From contig JAIUNI010000003.1 of NCBI GenBank assembly GCA_020161935.1, forward strand, positions 310,001-374,000: 64,000 bases of DNA, read 5' to 3'. How positions within the stretch are numbered: position 1 is the first letter of the stretch; the number at the start of each line of letters is the position of its first letter. The position numbers and the translations under genes are program-made. Source of the DNA: Chloroflexota bacterium. GTDB taxonomy: Bacteria; Chloroflexota; Anaerolineae; Aggregatilineales; Phototrophicaceae. This document shows positions 9,587 through 18,400 of the stretch, one piece after another. Under the pieces are notes generated by a model that had not been told where the DNA came from, made no database searches, and worked only from the letters and a program-made list of their open reading frames with translations.

Positions 9587-10187
9587 GCGCGACGGCGACA
9601 GAGTGAGTGAATACCCCGTAGACCCGGCACAGGTGGCGCTGGCGCTGTCTGCCAAAGTGCGCTTCGATACCGGGCTGCTGTCCGACAATACCCTGCTGGT
9701 GCGGCAAGAAGGCGTGAAGAAGGTCGTGGTCGAGTACCGTCCACCGCAGAAAACCGGGCTGTATTTGGATGGTTCGGAAACGGCGCTGCGTGTGCCGCTG
9801 CCCGGACTGCTGCTGATCCGGGTCACGGCGGAAGACAAGAATCCTCAATACGGTGTGTATGCCGTCAAAAAGCGTCCAGTCACCCTGAACGAGCCGTTGT
9901 TTCACGCGCCGCTGCCGAATGTGTTTTCCAGCGGCAATATCTGCTGGGGGACGGTGCAGCGCGTGACCGACACCGCGCTCCAGACGACGAATCTGGCAGA
10001 AGATTGGGCGGTCTTGCTTGGTTCGCGCTTCAACGATCACGGTGTGGGCGGCAAGAGCAAATCGCACCCGATGGACATCCGCCAGATGTTGATTGCCCTC
10101 GAAAAACGCAAGGCACGCGCTTATCCAAAATCTGATCTGCTGCCCGTCAAGAAGACACTGGCACAGGTGCTGGGAGATGAAAAATGA
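9483..10187 (+). CDS. PRTRC system protein B, E2-like
   Basis: I chose the ATG at 9483, with AAAGG 8 bp upstream, over a TTG at 9459. The 234-residue product shows the PRTRC B signature: EYPVDPAQVALAL, FDTGLLSDNTLLVR, VEYRPPQKTGLYL, LRVPLPGLLLIRV, then HAPLPNVFSSGNICWGTV. The cysteine in NICWG is in the region proposed as the E2-type active site of this family, which would accept a ubiquitin-like protein from the ThiF-type E1 encoded next. The ATGA-type overlap with the ThiF gene suggests matched production. Family confident; E2 chemistry inferred from published family analysis. Confidence 0.8.
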   Translation: MNPASDWSGRLLSQAVMEQPSLILSFYSFGVMLHKRDGDRVSEYPVDPAQVALALSAKVRFDTGLLSDNTLLVRQEGVKKVVVEYRPPQKTGLYLDGSETALRVPLPGLLLIRVTAEDKNPQYGVYAVKKRPVTLNEPLFHAPLPNVFSSGNICWGTVQRVTDTALQTTNLAEDWAVLLGSRFNDHGVGGKSKSHPMDIRQMLIALEKRKARAYPKSDLLPVKKTLAQVLGDEK

Positions 10188-10969
10188 CCACCCTGAACAC
10201 TTTCGATCCGAACACACACATCCAGACCATTACAGTAGTGGGTTTGGGTGGAACGGGAGCGCAGATTGCGCGTTCTGTCGCCCGTATGGTGTATGACATG
10301 AAGGCGGCGCGGCTGCACACCCCACAGATCATCCTGATTGACCCCGACAAAGTGGAAACGAAGAACGTTGGGCGGCAATTATACACCCAAGCGGATGTCA
10401 GACAGCCGAAGGCGCATATTCTCATGCGCCGCTTCAACATGGCGCTCGGTTTGGACATCATCGCTATTGACCAGCCTGTGAATGCCGAAAAGCACTTTGA
10501 ACGCTGGGGCAATCTGATTGTCGGGGCAGTGGACAATCATCTGGCGCGGCGTGAGCTGGCGAAAGCCAACGGCGCGATCTGGCTGGATGCGGGCAATCAC
10601 TTCAATGCCGGTCAGGTGGTCATCGGCAACACCAGTGATCCTGAAACCGCGCTGCGTCACATCGACGGACAGAATGGCAGATACGCCTATCTGCCCAATG
10701 CTGGACTGCTGTTTCCGGCGCTGCTCGAACCCGAACCGGAAGTGAAACCACAGCCAGAGCGTTCCTGTGCCGAACTGGTCGCGGCGCGTGAGCAGGATTT
10801 ACTCATCAACGACTGGATGGCAACCATTGTCTCACAATACGTCTATAAACTGCTTCATCGCCAGCCCATCTCCTCGTTTGTGTCTTACGTCAGTGCCGAT
10901 GGCATGAGTGTTCGCAGCGTGGCTATTTGCCGCGACGAACTGCTGCCATATCTACAGGCGGAGGTGTAA
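10184..10969 (+). CDS. PRTRC system ThiF-family (E1-like) protein
   Basis: A 261-residue ThiF/MoeB/UBA1-type adenylating enzyme. ITVVGLGGTGAQIARSVARM is the nucleotide-binding loop. IILIDPDKVETKNVGRQLYT is the E1 motif with the D-x-D-x-V and N-x-x-RQ residues that bind ATP/Mg, and AVDNHLARREL follows. A late cysteine in ERSCAELVAAREQ is a candidate thioester site. The expected reaction is adenylation of the C-terminal glycine of the ubiquitin-like protein encoded upstream, then transfer to the E2-like B protein. It overlaps B by 4 bp. Confidence 0.85.
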   Translation: MTTLNTFDPNTHIQTITVVGLGGTGAQIARSVARMVYDMKAARLHTPQIILIDPDKVETKNVGRQLYTQADVRQPKAHILMRRFNMALGLDIIAIDQPVNAEKHFERWGNLIVGAVDNHLARRELAKANGAIWLDAGNHFNAGQVVIGNTSDPETALRHIDGQNGRYAYLPNAGLLFPALLEPEPEVKPQPERSCAELVAAREQDLLINDWMATIVSQYVYKLLHRQPISSFVSYVSADGMSVRSVAICRDELLPYLQAEV

Positions 10970-10971
10970 CC

Positions 10972-11205
10972 ATGCTCAAAGGTCAGCGTCAGAACTTCCA
11001 CCACTCGAAACTGCCGAAGCCCGGCGCAGTTGGGAACATCGTCGGACTGTCTACGGTCAATCCACGCCGGAAGTGTATCGTCGTCGCCTATCCGCTATGT
11101 GACAACGTGCGTCCGTACAGCATCGGCATTCATACCTGTTGGGTTCGCTTTCTCGATAATGGCAGTTTCCAGCGCTTCAGCGGCATCTGGTTTGAGGAGG
11201 CGTGA
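10972..11205 (+). CDS. Small hypothetical protein
   Basis: The start is set at the ATG at 10972, 2 bp after the ThiF gene and preceded by GGCGGAGGTG; an upstream GTG would lie inside the previous gene. The 77-residue basic, beta-rich product (GNIVGLSTVNPRRKCIVVAYP, SIGIHTCWVRFLDNGSFQRF) may be a small barrel. No family recognised. It is co-transcribed with the PRTRC genes and the PP-loop ATPase. Confidence 0.6.
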   Translation: MLKGQRQNFHHSKLPKPGAVGNIVGLSTVNPRRKCIVVAYPLCDNVRPYSIGIHTCWVRFLDNGSFQRFSGIWFEEA

Positions 11206-11209
11206 GCGC

Positions 11210-12067
11210 ATGTCTTACCAACTTCCTCTCTTCCCACCGGATGAACCACCTAACCCTGATCCGGTGCAACTGCTCCGCGACGGTGCCGCGCTGGTGCTGA
11301 GTATCTCCGGCGGTAAAGACTCGGATGCCATGAGCCATCACTTGCTCGAACGCCGTCAGACAGAAGGCTGGTCGGGGGATGTCGTCATGATTCATGCCGA
11401 TCTGGGGTCGCGGGTCGAGTGGCAGCAGACACCCGACTACGTGCAGCATCTCGCCCGGCGCAAAGGTGTGCCGCTGCATATTGTCCGCTGGACACATGGC
11501 GATTTGATTGACCGCATCTGGCAGCGGTATTACAAAGACCCGTCGCGCCCGTGCTGGCCGTCTGCCCAGATGCGCTACTGTACGGCGGATTTGAAACGCG
11601 AACCGATCAGCCGTTGGCTGAGAAACACTTTCTCAACCGGCAATGTCATCTGTGCGATGGGCTTACGCGCTCAGGAAAGTCATACACGCGCAAAACGGCA
11701 ATCTTTTACCCTCCGTACCAACTCCAGCGCCCCGACCAGGGGGCGTTTTGTTTATGACTGGCTGCCGATCCACAACTGGATGGAAACCGATGTGTGGGAC
11801 TGCATCCGGCGGCATGGGAACATCCATCACGAAGCCTACAGCCTGGGCAATCACCGCCTGTCCTGCGCCCTGTGTGTGCTGGCAAGCCTGAATGACCTCA
11901 TCAACGGCGCAGCCCAGAATCCCGATACCTACCGTGAATACTGCCGGATCGAAGCCGTCACGGGTTACAGCTTCCGCAAAGACTTCTGGTTAAGCGACCT
12001 CAAACCTGAACTGCTGCCGAAAAGCACGCTCATCGCTGTACGCGACCATAAGAGGAGAGCCACATGA
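11210..12067 (+). CDS. PP-loop ATPase, PAPS-reductase/DndC-like family
   Basis: The start is the ATG at 11210 with a GAGGAGG Shine-Dalgarno; the upstream open frame overlaps the previous gene. The 285-residue product has the PP-loop SGGKDS (S33-S38), a conserved YCTADLKREP segment, GLRAQESHTRAK and YDWLPIHNWMETDVWD, then a CALC cysteine pair. These are hallmarks of the phosphoadenosine-phosphosulfate reductase superfamily, whose members activate substrates with ATP. Phage and plasmid members, such as DndC, act in DNA phosphorothioation, but no dndA/B/D/E partners are seen. A real role in sulfur transfer or nucleotide modification is therefore open. It overlaps the next gene by ATGA. Confidence 0.75.
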   Translation: MSYQLPLFPPDEPPNPDPVQLLRDGAALVLSISGGKDSDAMSHHLLERRQTEGWSGDVVMIHADLGSRVEWQQTPDYVQHLARRKGVPLHIVRWTHGDLIDRIWQRYYKDPSRPCWPSAQMRYCTADLKREPISRWLRNTFSTGNVICAMGLRAQESHTRAKRQSFTLRTNSSAPTRGRFVYDWLPIHNWMETDVWDCIRRHGNIHHEAYSLGNHRLSCALCVLASLNDLINGAAQNPDTYREYCRIEAVTGYSFRKDFWLSDLKPELLPKSTLIAVRDHKRRAT

Positions 12068-12489
12068 ATGGTGATTGTACTCAACTGGACTGGAAGCCCG
12101 TCCTGCTGGTGAAGGTGATGCGCCTGCCGTTTGGTGACATTTATACCGGATTGTCGGTGAAACGCCTCTACCTGGCACAGCATCCTGACGGCATTTTGCG
12201 TGCGGACTGGACCCTGCCCGACGATGAGCGCTTCTTACCACTGGTGCAGCTCACGGGCTGGAAACCAGAACGGGATGTTCCCTTTGCTCTGCCCGTGCAG
12301 TATTGGCGCAGCAGAAGTGAACGCAGTGCGGCGGTTATCCCCTCCGGAACATGGGTGCTGCCCTATGATGACGCACACTACCAGCTTTATGAGCGGGTGC
12401 GATTGACTCTCCATGCTGTGTTGGAGCAGGTGAATCAAGCCCCAACAGACAGCCGAACCTTGCGAACGCTCACCCGCTGGACGATGTAA
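12064..12489 (+). CDS. Hypothetical protein at operon end
   Basis: A 141-residue protein overlapping the PP-loop gene by 4 bp, so it is translationally coupled. Beta-rich N-terminal half (WKPVLLVKVMRLPFGDIYTG), one central ERSAAVIPSGTWVLPYDD segment and a C-terminal helix. No family recognised. A clear hairpin terminator follows immediately, so this is probably the last gene of the operon that begins before the window. Confidence 0.6.
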   Translation: MNGDCTQLDWKPVLLVKVMRLPFGDIYTGLSVKRLYLAQHPDGILRADWTLPDDERFLPLVQLTGWKPERDVPFALPVQYWRSRSERSAAVIPSGTWVLPYDDAHYQLYERVRLTLHAVLEQVNQAPTDSRTLRTLTRWTM

Positions 12490-12492
12490 GAC

Positions 12493-12516
12493 AGCGCCTC
12501 ACCTGGAGGCGCTTTT
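12493..12516 (+). terminator. Rho-independent terminator
   Basis: AGCGCCTC (12493-12500) and GAGGCGCT (12506-12513) form a perfect 8-bp stem with a 5-base loop, running into TTTT. It lies 4 bases after the stop of the preceding gene. Confidence 0.85.
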
Positions 12517-12551
12517 CATTTCCGATGAACATATCAAGGAGAAGATGCACA

Positions 12552-13181
12552 ATGGATACGACTGAAACCATCACACAGCAGGCGTTGAACCGCTACAACC
12601 GTTTGTTCGACAACGGGCAGTACACCGCCATCGCCGTCATGCTTGCCACTGATCTGCGTACAAGTCGGGAAAGCGAACGGACTGCTGATGTGATGAACCT
12701 GGTCACGGATACCGCTTTAGCCCTTTGCCAGCACCCGCACTACGAACTGGCATGGCTCAAACTGGCGACCTTCTGTGGGCAGAATGCAATCTCAATCCCG
12801 ACGATTGACGCGATTTACACCTATCTGCTGATTTTTCAGCAGGTGAAAGACACCCGTGCCGATGATTTTGAAGGGACTACGAAAGCGCTGTTGAAAGCCT
12901 ACGAAACCACAGATACCTTGCGAGCGGCAGTCTCCTGTGCCAACGGGGTGCATGGATGGCGCGGACGGATGGCTTACGAACTTCTGGCATCTGCCGATTA
13001 TTTGTCGCAAGCCGCCATTCAACTCTTGATCCATGGCAACCTGTCCTACATCCGCGAGAAACTGCAATCTGGGTTGCGGCGGCTCACCGGGGCATTGTAT
13101 GAAGGTGTACGAGAAAGCGACACGCCAACCCTGTTCAACTTCAAAGGAACCTACTTTCCCGACGAGCATGACCAACCATGA
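12552..13181 (+). CDS. Hypothetical helical protein
   Basis: The ATG at 12552 is chosen because AAGGAGA ends 9 bases before it; an earlier ATG at 12525 has no ribosome site. The 209-residue product is almost entirely helical (repeated helix pairs such as RYNRLFDNGQYTAIAVML and HYELAWLKLATFCGQN), reminiscent of TPR-like solenoids, but no clear repeat consensus is seen. It stands alone after the terminator and ahead of a long non-coding stretch that leads to ssb. Function unknown. Confidence 0.55.
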   Translation: MDTTETITQQALNRYNRLFDNGQYTAIAVMLATDLRTSRESERTADVMNLVTDTALALCQHPHYELAWLKLATFCGQNAISIPTIDAIYTYLLIFQQVKDTRADDFEGTTKALLKAYETTDTLRAAVSCANGVHGWRGRMAYELLASADYLSQAAIQLLIHGNLSYIREKLQSGLRRLTGALYEGVRESDTPTLFNFKGTYFPDEHDQP

Positions 13182-13556
13182 GTGAACAGAAGCCTTCCTT
13201 TCACCCCCGCCATCGAGCTTACATTGCTGTCGTTCGCCGGTATACCCATTACCGGTTCGTTCCATCCGATTCATCCCTAGCGTTCACTCAATTCATAGTC
13301 GCTGCGCTATCCTGCCATCCACGCTGACGCAAGCCGTATCACCGATCAGCCTCTTGCCAACTGCGATGCCCTATCGCCTGTTCCAGTGGTTCATGCCGCC
13401 AGACTGTATGCTGCCTCCCTGTTCTATCCAGCCACGACAAAGCGGATACCTGCGCCACCACCTTTGACCGTTTGCTGACTCATCTTACCCCTGTGATGCT
13501 TTCGTTCCCGTGTTACGCCTTTTCGCTGCTGGCGCGTGCCATCTGACCCAAACCAT
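13182..13556 (+). other. Pyrimidine-rich non-coding stretch upstream of ssb leader
   Basis: No convincing gene. The plus strand is rich in C and T and has short similarities to 37130-37490, for example CGCCACC...TTTGACC (13468-13485 against 37329-37345). The stretch before each ssb may therefore be an extended, diverged leader or a replication-related region. A GCCGGTATACCCATTACCGG inverted repeat (13237-13256) is present. Nothing else recognised. Confidence 0.4.
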
Positions 13557-13776
13557 GCCGATTTAGTCGCTGACCAGTCTAGCAGGTGCGACAGCCTTCA
13601 AAATCCGCCTGCGGATTTCGCTTCACCCGTTTTTGTCTGGCTTGTGCCGTTGCACTCAACAAAAACGGGTAGCGCCTTACAGGTGAAGGCTGCCTGTATG
13701 CACCTGCTCCGCTTTGGTCAGAAATCGGCACAGGGTCGATGGACAAAGAAGCGCACAGCGCGAAGGAGTGAACATC
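13557..13776 (+). ncRNA. Structured ssb leader, copy 1
   Basis: A candidate structured RNA (or single-strand DNA fold). P1: AGCAGGTGC 13581-13589 with GCACCTGCT 13700-13708. P2: CAGCCTTCA 13592-13600 with TGAAGGCTG 13684-13692. P3: hairpin 13601-13618. P4: ACCCGTTTTTGT 13625-13636 with ACAAAAACGGGT 13659-13670, enclosing a 22-base loop. The joiner AGCGCCTTACAGG (13671-13683) is identical in copy 2. All four helices recur before the second ssb with different bases but preserved pairing, and both folds end 68 bases before the ATG. It probably regulates ssb expression; a DNA-level role in replication initiation is also possible. Confidence 0.75.
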
Positions 13777-14136
13777 ATGGGTACGAGTATCAACATTCAG
13801 GTGACAGGCTTCGTCGGCAGCGATCCACAGGTGAAGACCGTCGGTGAACAGCAGGTTGCCAGTTTCAGTGTGGCGGTCAATCGCAAGAACGGCGGCGGCA
13901 AGAAGCAGACTCTGTGGCTGCGTGTGAATTGCTGGAACAAGCTCGCCGATGTCGCAGCGCAGTACGTCAAAAAAGGCTCGCTGGTTCAGGTGACAACCGA
14001 ATGGCTGCGTCCGAGCGCGTGGACTGACCAGAGCGGCACACCGCAGGCGAGTCTGGATTTGGATGCGAACCGCCTGGTGCTGTTGGATCGGCTGGAAAGC
14101 GATGACCCAGAGAACGGAGAAGATATTCCGTTTTAG
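13777..14136 (+). CDS. ssb: Single-stranded DNA-binding protein, copy 1
   Basis: The ATG at 13777 follows CGAAGGAGTG. The 119-residue OB-fold protein has the SSB pattern: INIQVTGFVGSDPQVKTVGE, VASFSVAVNRK, KKQTLWLRVNCWNKLADVAAQYVKKGSLVQV, then LDANRLVLLDR. It ends with the acidic tip DDPENGEDIPF typical of bacterial SSB, which recruits partner proteins. It is short, with almost no linker between fold and tip. It binds single-stranded element DNA during replication or transfer. A paralogue at 37711 shares the leader structure, so both copies are probably controlled the same way. Confidence 0.95.
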   Translation: MGTSINIQVTGFVGSDPQVKTVGEQQVASFSVAVNRKNGGGKKQTLWLRVNCWNKLADVAAQYVKKGSLVQVTTEWLRPSAWTDQSGTPQASLDLDANRLVLLDRLESDDPENGEDIPF

Positions 14137-14162
14137 GACAGCCTGACGTATGACAAACAGGG

Positions 14163-14190
14163 GCGGCGCGAAAGTGCCGCTTCTTGTATT
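14163..14190 (+). terminator. Terminator between convergent genes
   Basis: GCGGCGC (14163-14169), GAAA loop and GTGCCGC (14174-14180) form a 7-bp stem with one G-T pair and a GNRA-type loop, followed by TTCTTGTATTTT. It lies between the ends of ssb and the minus-strand gene. Confidence 0.75.
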
Positions 14191-14218
14191 TTATCTTCAC
14201 TGCTTCTTGGCTCATTTT

Positions 14219-14764
14219 TCAGTCACGCAGCATCTGGATAAAAGCTTGTATATCGGGGATATGCACTGGAAGATGCCGGTACGGCGGTCGCGGGGGCGCG
14301 ACCAGAATGATTTCCAGAACACCACCCAGATCGAGGGGAACGGAAGAGGGGAATGGCGATTTACTGTGCCAATCTTTATCACTCAGGGTCCGCAGTTTGT
14401 TCATGAGGCTTGCCTGGGTGCGTTCCCATTCAGTGAGCACCTCTGAGAGTAACATCCCGCGTCGATCTTCGATCCCACCATAGTGGATGCGACGACTGCT
14501 GAGTTCGGACTGCATCTCATCAATAGCGCGATGCCTTTCGCCTTTTTGCCATGCTTCAATCGCTACGATGGACAAATCTTCGTATGTGAGGAGATGTGCC
14601 AGTAAGTCTTTGAAAGAGAGATGTTGATCCCAGTACAGACCATGTTTAATCGTATCCGGGCGGATCATTTCTTCCTCTGTGAGCATCCCAATCAGTTCCC
14701 GGATAGCAGCATGTTCGATACCTAATTGTTGAAGCGCTGTTTCTCGATTGATGGTTGCCAGCAT
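14219..14764 (-). CDS. ClbS/DfsB (DUF1706)-like DinB-fold protein
   Basis: The start is the ATG at 14764 with AGGAGG 7 bases upstream on the minus strand; a longer frame adds a basic stretch without a ribosome site. The 181-residue product fits the four-helix ClbS/DfsB pattern (NRETALQQLGIEHAAIRELI, LYWDQHLSFKDLLAHLLTYEDLSIVAIEAW). ClbS protects DNA from colibactin by hydrolysing it; for most relatives the substrate is unknown. The lone opposite orientation and palindrome-rich DNA behind it suggest a separately acquired cargo gene. Confidence 0.65.
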   Translation of the reverse strand: MLATINRETALQQLGIEHAAIRELIGMLTEEEMIRPDTIKHGLYWDQHLSFKDLLAHLLTYEDLSIVAIEAWQKGERHRAIDEMQSELSSRRIHYGGIEDRRGMLLSEVLTEWERTQASLMNKLRTLSDKDWHSKSPFPSSVPLDLGGVLEIILVAPPRPPYRHLPVHIPDIQAFIQMLRD

Positions 14765-14849
14765 CTTTTGCCTCCTGTTGAATCTTCTCTTTCTACCTCG
14801 TTTTAGAGCATATCGCATTTTTCTATCCATTTACATTTTCTGGTGTCTG

Positions 14850-15215
14850 ACTTCTGGGCGCTGCCTCGCAGCAGCGCCGCGTCCTAGGGACGCCCGATCC
14901 CCCTCAGCCGCTAAACATGTGTAGGACACATGCTTGCGTTACAGCCGGAATGACGCGATTTCGGAGACATCGGCGCGGCTGAGGGGGAGAGCGAGCTAAA
15001 ACGCTCGCTCCTCATACGCCGGAGGGCTTGATGTGCCGCGCTCACGCGCAGCACCGCTGAACGACCCTGCGGGTGTCGTCCAGCGCGTCGGCACGGTGAA
15101 CCATGCCGACCAAACACACCCGTCAGCATTCGCACGTGTTTGTTGGACACAATGATGCCTTGCTTGCTGTCCAACAACGAGCGGTCACGCCCGCCGTGTT
15201 TGTATGATGTCTTGC
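14850..15215 (+). repeat. Palindrome-rich structured block, copy D
   Basis: Successive inverted repeats: CCCCCTCAGCCG (14899-14910) with CGGCTGAGGGGG (14976-14987), inside which lies CATGTGT/ACACATG; GAGCGAGC TAAAAC GCTCGCTC (14989-15010); then stems around GTGCCGCG, ACGAC...GTCGT and GTCGGCA...TGCCGAC. The order of helices, the GCGAGCTAAA hairpin and the closing CACACCCGT are shared with the block at 31980-32200, with different helix sequences. This suggests a structured RNA or a DNA-level palindrome cluster. No open frame runs through this copy. Confidence 0.6.
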
Positions 15216-15446
15216 ATGACAGGTTCCAACCTTAGAATCCGTCTGCAAGCTACAGAGCAGGGCTATCTGACGGCTGTGTGCTGGAAGAGTCATTGCTATG
15301 GCCCATGATTCAAACGAGCAGCGATCACTCACAAATTCTCCGCTCATGAAGCAGTTCTTTTTCAGCATATCTGTAATAAATCGAGTATCCTTAGAGAAGA
15401 GTCACTTCAAAAAGCTATTTCAGGTTGCAACTGCAAAGGAACACCT
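15216..15446. other. Intergenic region ahead of defence locus 1
   Basis: About 230 bases, more A+T rich towards the right end. It presumably holds the promoter for the helicase-methylase operon, but I cannot pick a convincing -35/-10 pair. AAAGGA at 15435-15440 is the ribosome site for the GTG at 15447. Confidence 0.4.
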
Positions 15447-18400
15447 GTGCCGCGTATATTTGATAATATTCAGCCGGATCAAATCCTGCTGCCTGCCCTG
15501 CAAGATACCATACAGGTCGCCTATCGCGCTGATTTTTGCGTAGGGTATTTCAACCTGCGTGGTTGGCGAGCGATTGCCAACGACATTGATAACTGGTCTG
15601 GAGCGGAAGACAACCGCTGCCGCGTGCTGGTGGGGATGCAGCGCCGCCCGGAGGACGAGTTCCGGGAAGCCATGCAGCAGTTGAAAGATTCGGATCGTAT
15701 TGATAACGCCACCGCCAACCGCCTTCGCAAACGACTGGCGGAAGAGTTTCGGGATCAACTGACCATTGGCACACCGACCAATGAAGATGAAGCGGCATTA
15801 CGCCAGCTTGCTGATCAACTTCGTACCGGCAAAGTGGTGGTCAAGCTCTACCTGCGCCACAAATTACACGCCAAGTTGTATCTGTCCTACCGTCAGGATC
15901 GGTTCAATCCCATCATTGGTTATCTGGGCAGCAGCAATCTGACCTTCTCTGGATTATCCGGGCAGGGCGAACTCAATATTGACGTTCTTGACAATGATGC
16001 CGCCACAAAACTCGCCCAGTGGTTTGAAGACCGGTGGGAAGACCGCTGGTGCATCGACATCTCACAGGAACTCATTGAGATTATTGAAACCAGTTGGGCG
16101 AGAGAAGACCTGATCCCGCCCTATCACATCTACGTGAAAATGGCTTTCCACCTGTCGCAGGAAGCCCGCGCCGGACTGAATGAATTCAACATTCCCCGTG
16201 ACTTAGAGGGTATGTTATTCGATTACCAGAAAGCCGCCGTCAAGGTTGCCGCTCATCACCTCAATAAGCGTGGCGGAGTGCTCATTGGTGATGTGGTTGG
16301 ATTGGGTAAGACGCTGATGGCGACGACTCTGGCTCGTATTTTTGAGGATGACTTCGGGCTAGAAACGTTGATCATCTGCCCAAAGAATCTGGTGAGGATG
16401 TGGGAAGAGGATTATGTCTATCGCTATGGGTTGCGCGGGCGGGTACTTTCGACTACCCAGGCGATCCGTGATTTGCCCAGCCTCAAGCGCTACCGACTGG
16501 TCATTATCGACGAGTCACACAACCTGCGAAATCGTGAGGGGAAACGCTACAAAGCCATTCAGGACTACCTCACTGCCAACGATAGTCTATGTATCATGTT
16601 GTCAGCGACTCCCTACAATAAGACGTATCTCGATTTATCCAACCAGCTTCGCCTGTTTGTGCCAGAAGACAAGGATCTTGGTATTCGCCCGGAGCAACTG
16701 CTCCGCGAGATCGGTGAAACTGAGTTTATCCGACGCCATCAGGCCGGTTTACGGACACTGGCAGCTTTCGAGAAAAGCGAATACGCCGACGACTGGCGTG
16801 AATTGATGCGCCTCTACATGATCCGGCGCACACGCAGCTTCATCAAGCAAAACTACGCCGAGATTGACCCGACCAACAACCGACCATACCTGGTCTATCA
16901 GGATGGCAGCCGCAGTTATTTCCCCGTGCGTGTGCCGCAAACCGTGAAGTTCCAGATCGGGGGCGATCACGATCAGTATGCCCGGCTGTACGCCGATGAG
17001 GTGGTGCAGGTCATCAACGATCTTGAACTACCGCGCTACGGATTAGGTGAATACACCGTCAAGAATGCGGACCAACTTGCAAGAGGTGGTGAGCGTGAGC
17101 TGATTGACAACCTTTCACGAGCAGGCAAGCGGCTGATGGGATTTAGCCGCACGAATCTGTTCAAGCGTCTGGAAAGCTCTGGCAAGGTCTTTTTGCAATC
17201 GCTGGAGCGTCACATTCTCCGCAATTACATCTTCCTGTATGCCATCGAGAACAATCTGCCCCTGCCTATTGGGACGCAGGATGCCGCAATGCTGGATACC
17301 CGCACCAGTGACGTAGACGTGGATGAAACCAACACGACATTAGGACTGTTTGAGATCGAGGACGAAAACGAGGAAACCACTGTTCCGGCGGACGATGCAT
17401 TGGTCGAGCATTTGAGCGAAGCTGAGTTTAAACACCGGGCACAGGAAGTCTATGGGCTGTATGCCAGCCAGTACAAACGTCGTTTCAAGTGGCTAAGATC
17501 AGAACTGTTCCAGAAACGTCTGGCAACCCATTTACTGAAGGACGCACGGGCACTGCTTGATGTAATACGAATGAGTGGCGATTGGAATGCCAGCGAAGAT
17601 GCTAAACTCAACCGTCTGGTTGAATTAGTCACCCGGACACATGCGAGAGAGAAAATCATTGTTTTCACCCAGTTTGCCGACACAGTAAGCTATCTGGAAC
17701 GCGAACTGAAAGGGCGCGGTATCCGATCTGTTGCCGGGGCAACCGGGAATGTGGCTGACCCGACCAGTATTGCCCATCGCTTTAGCCCGGTGAGCAACAA
17801 CCGACGCGACCAGATTAGTCCTGAAAATGAACTGCGAATTCTCATCGCTACTGATGTGCTGTCAGAAGGGCAGAACCTACAGGACGGGGCGATTGTGGTC
17901 AATTACGACCTACCCTGGGCGATTATCCGCCTAATCCAGCGTGCAGGACGTGTGGATCGTATCGGACAGCGTGCCGAGCAGATCCTGTGTTACACCTTCT
18001 TGCCAGCCGATGGTGTCGAGCGTATTATTCGCCTGCGCGAGCGAGTGCGGCAACGCCTTGCCCAGAATGCCGAAGTCGTAGGAACCGACGAGTCCTTCTT
18101 TGAAGAGGACGTGGATACCCAAACCCTGCTTAACCTCTATCATGAGCGGGCTGACATCCTTGAAGACGAAGAGGATGATGAGGTCGATCTTGCGTCTTAC
18201 GCCTATCAAATCTGGCAGAATGCCATCAAGCGCGATCCGACACTGGAACGTATCATCACGCAGATGGCTCCGGTCAGTTTTTCGACGCGCTACCACATCC
18301 CAAATCCCAAAGAGCCGGAAGGTGTACTGGTCTATCTTCGCACCAATGAGGGCAACGATATGCTCGCATGGATCAACCCGCAGGGCGAAATTGTCAGCGA

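Noticed and set aside
11728..11753. Terminator-like hairpin (CGCCCC...GGGGCG then TTTTGTTT) inside the PP-loop ATPase gene
   Set aside because: The reading frame through it is intact and matches the family pattern (RFVYDWLPIHNW), so it is probably coincidental coding sequence.
13536..13847. Open frame of 103 codons across the first ssb leader
   Set aside because: No ribosome site, odd composition, and it crosses the conserved helices and enters the ssb gene out of frame.
14911..15177. Minus-strand 88-codon frame in palindrome block D
   Set aside because: Arginine/serine-rich sequence produced by the inverted repeats, with no ribosome site or recognised family.
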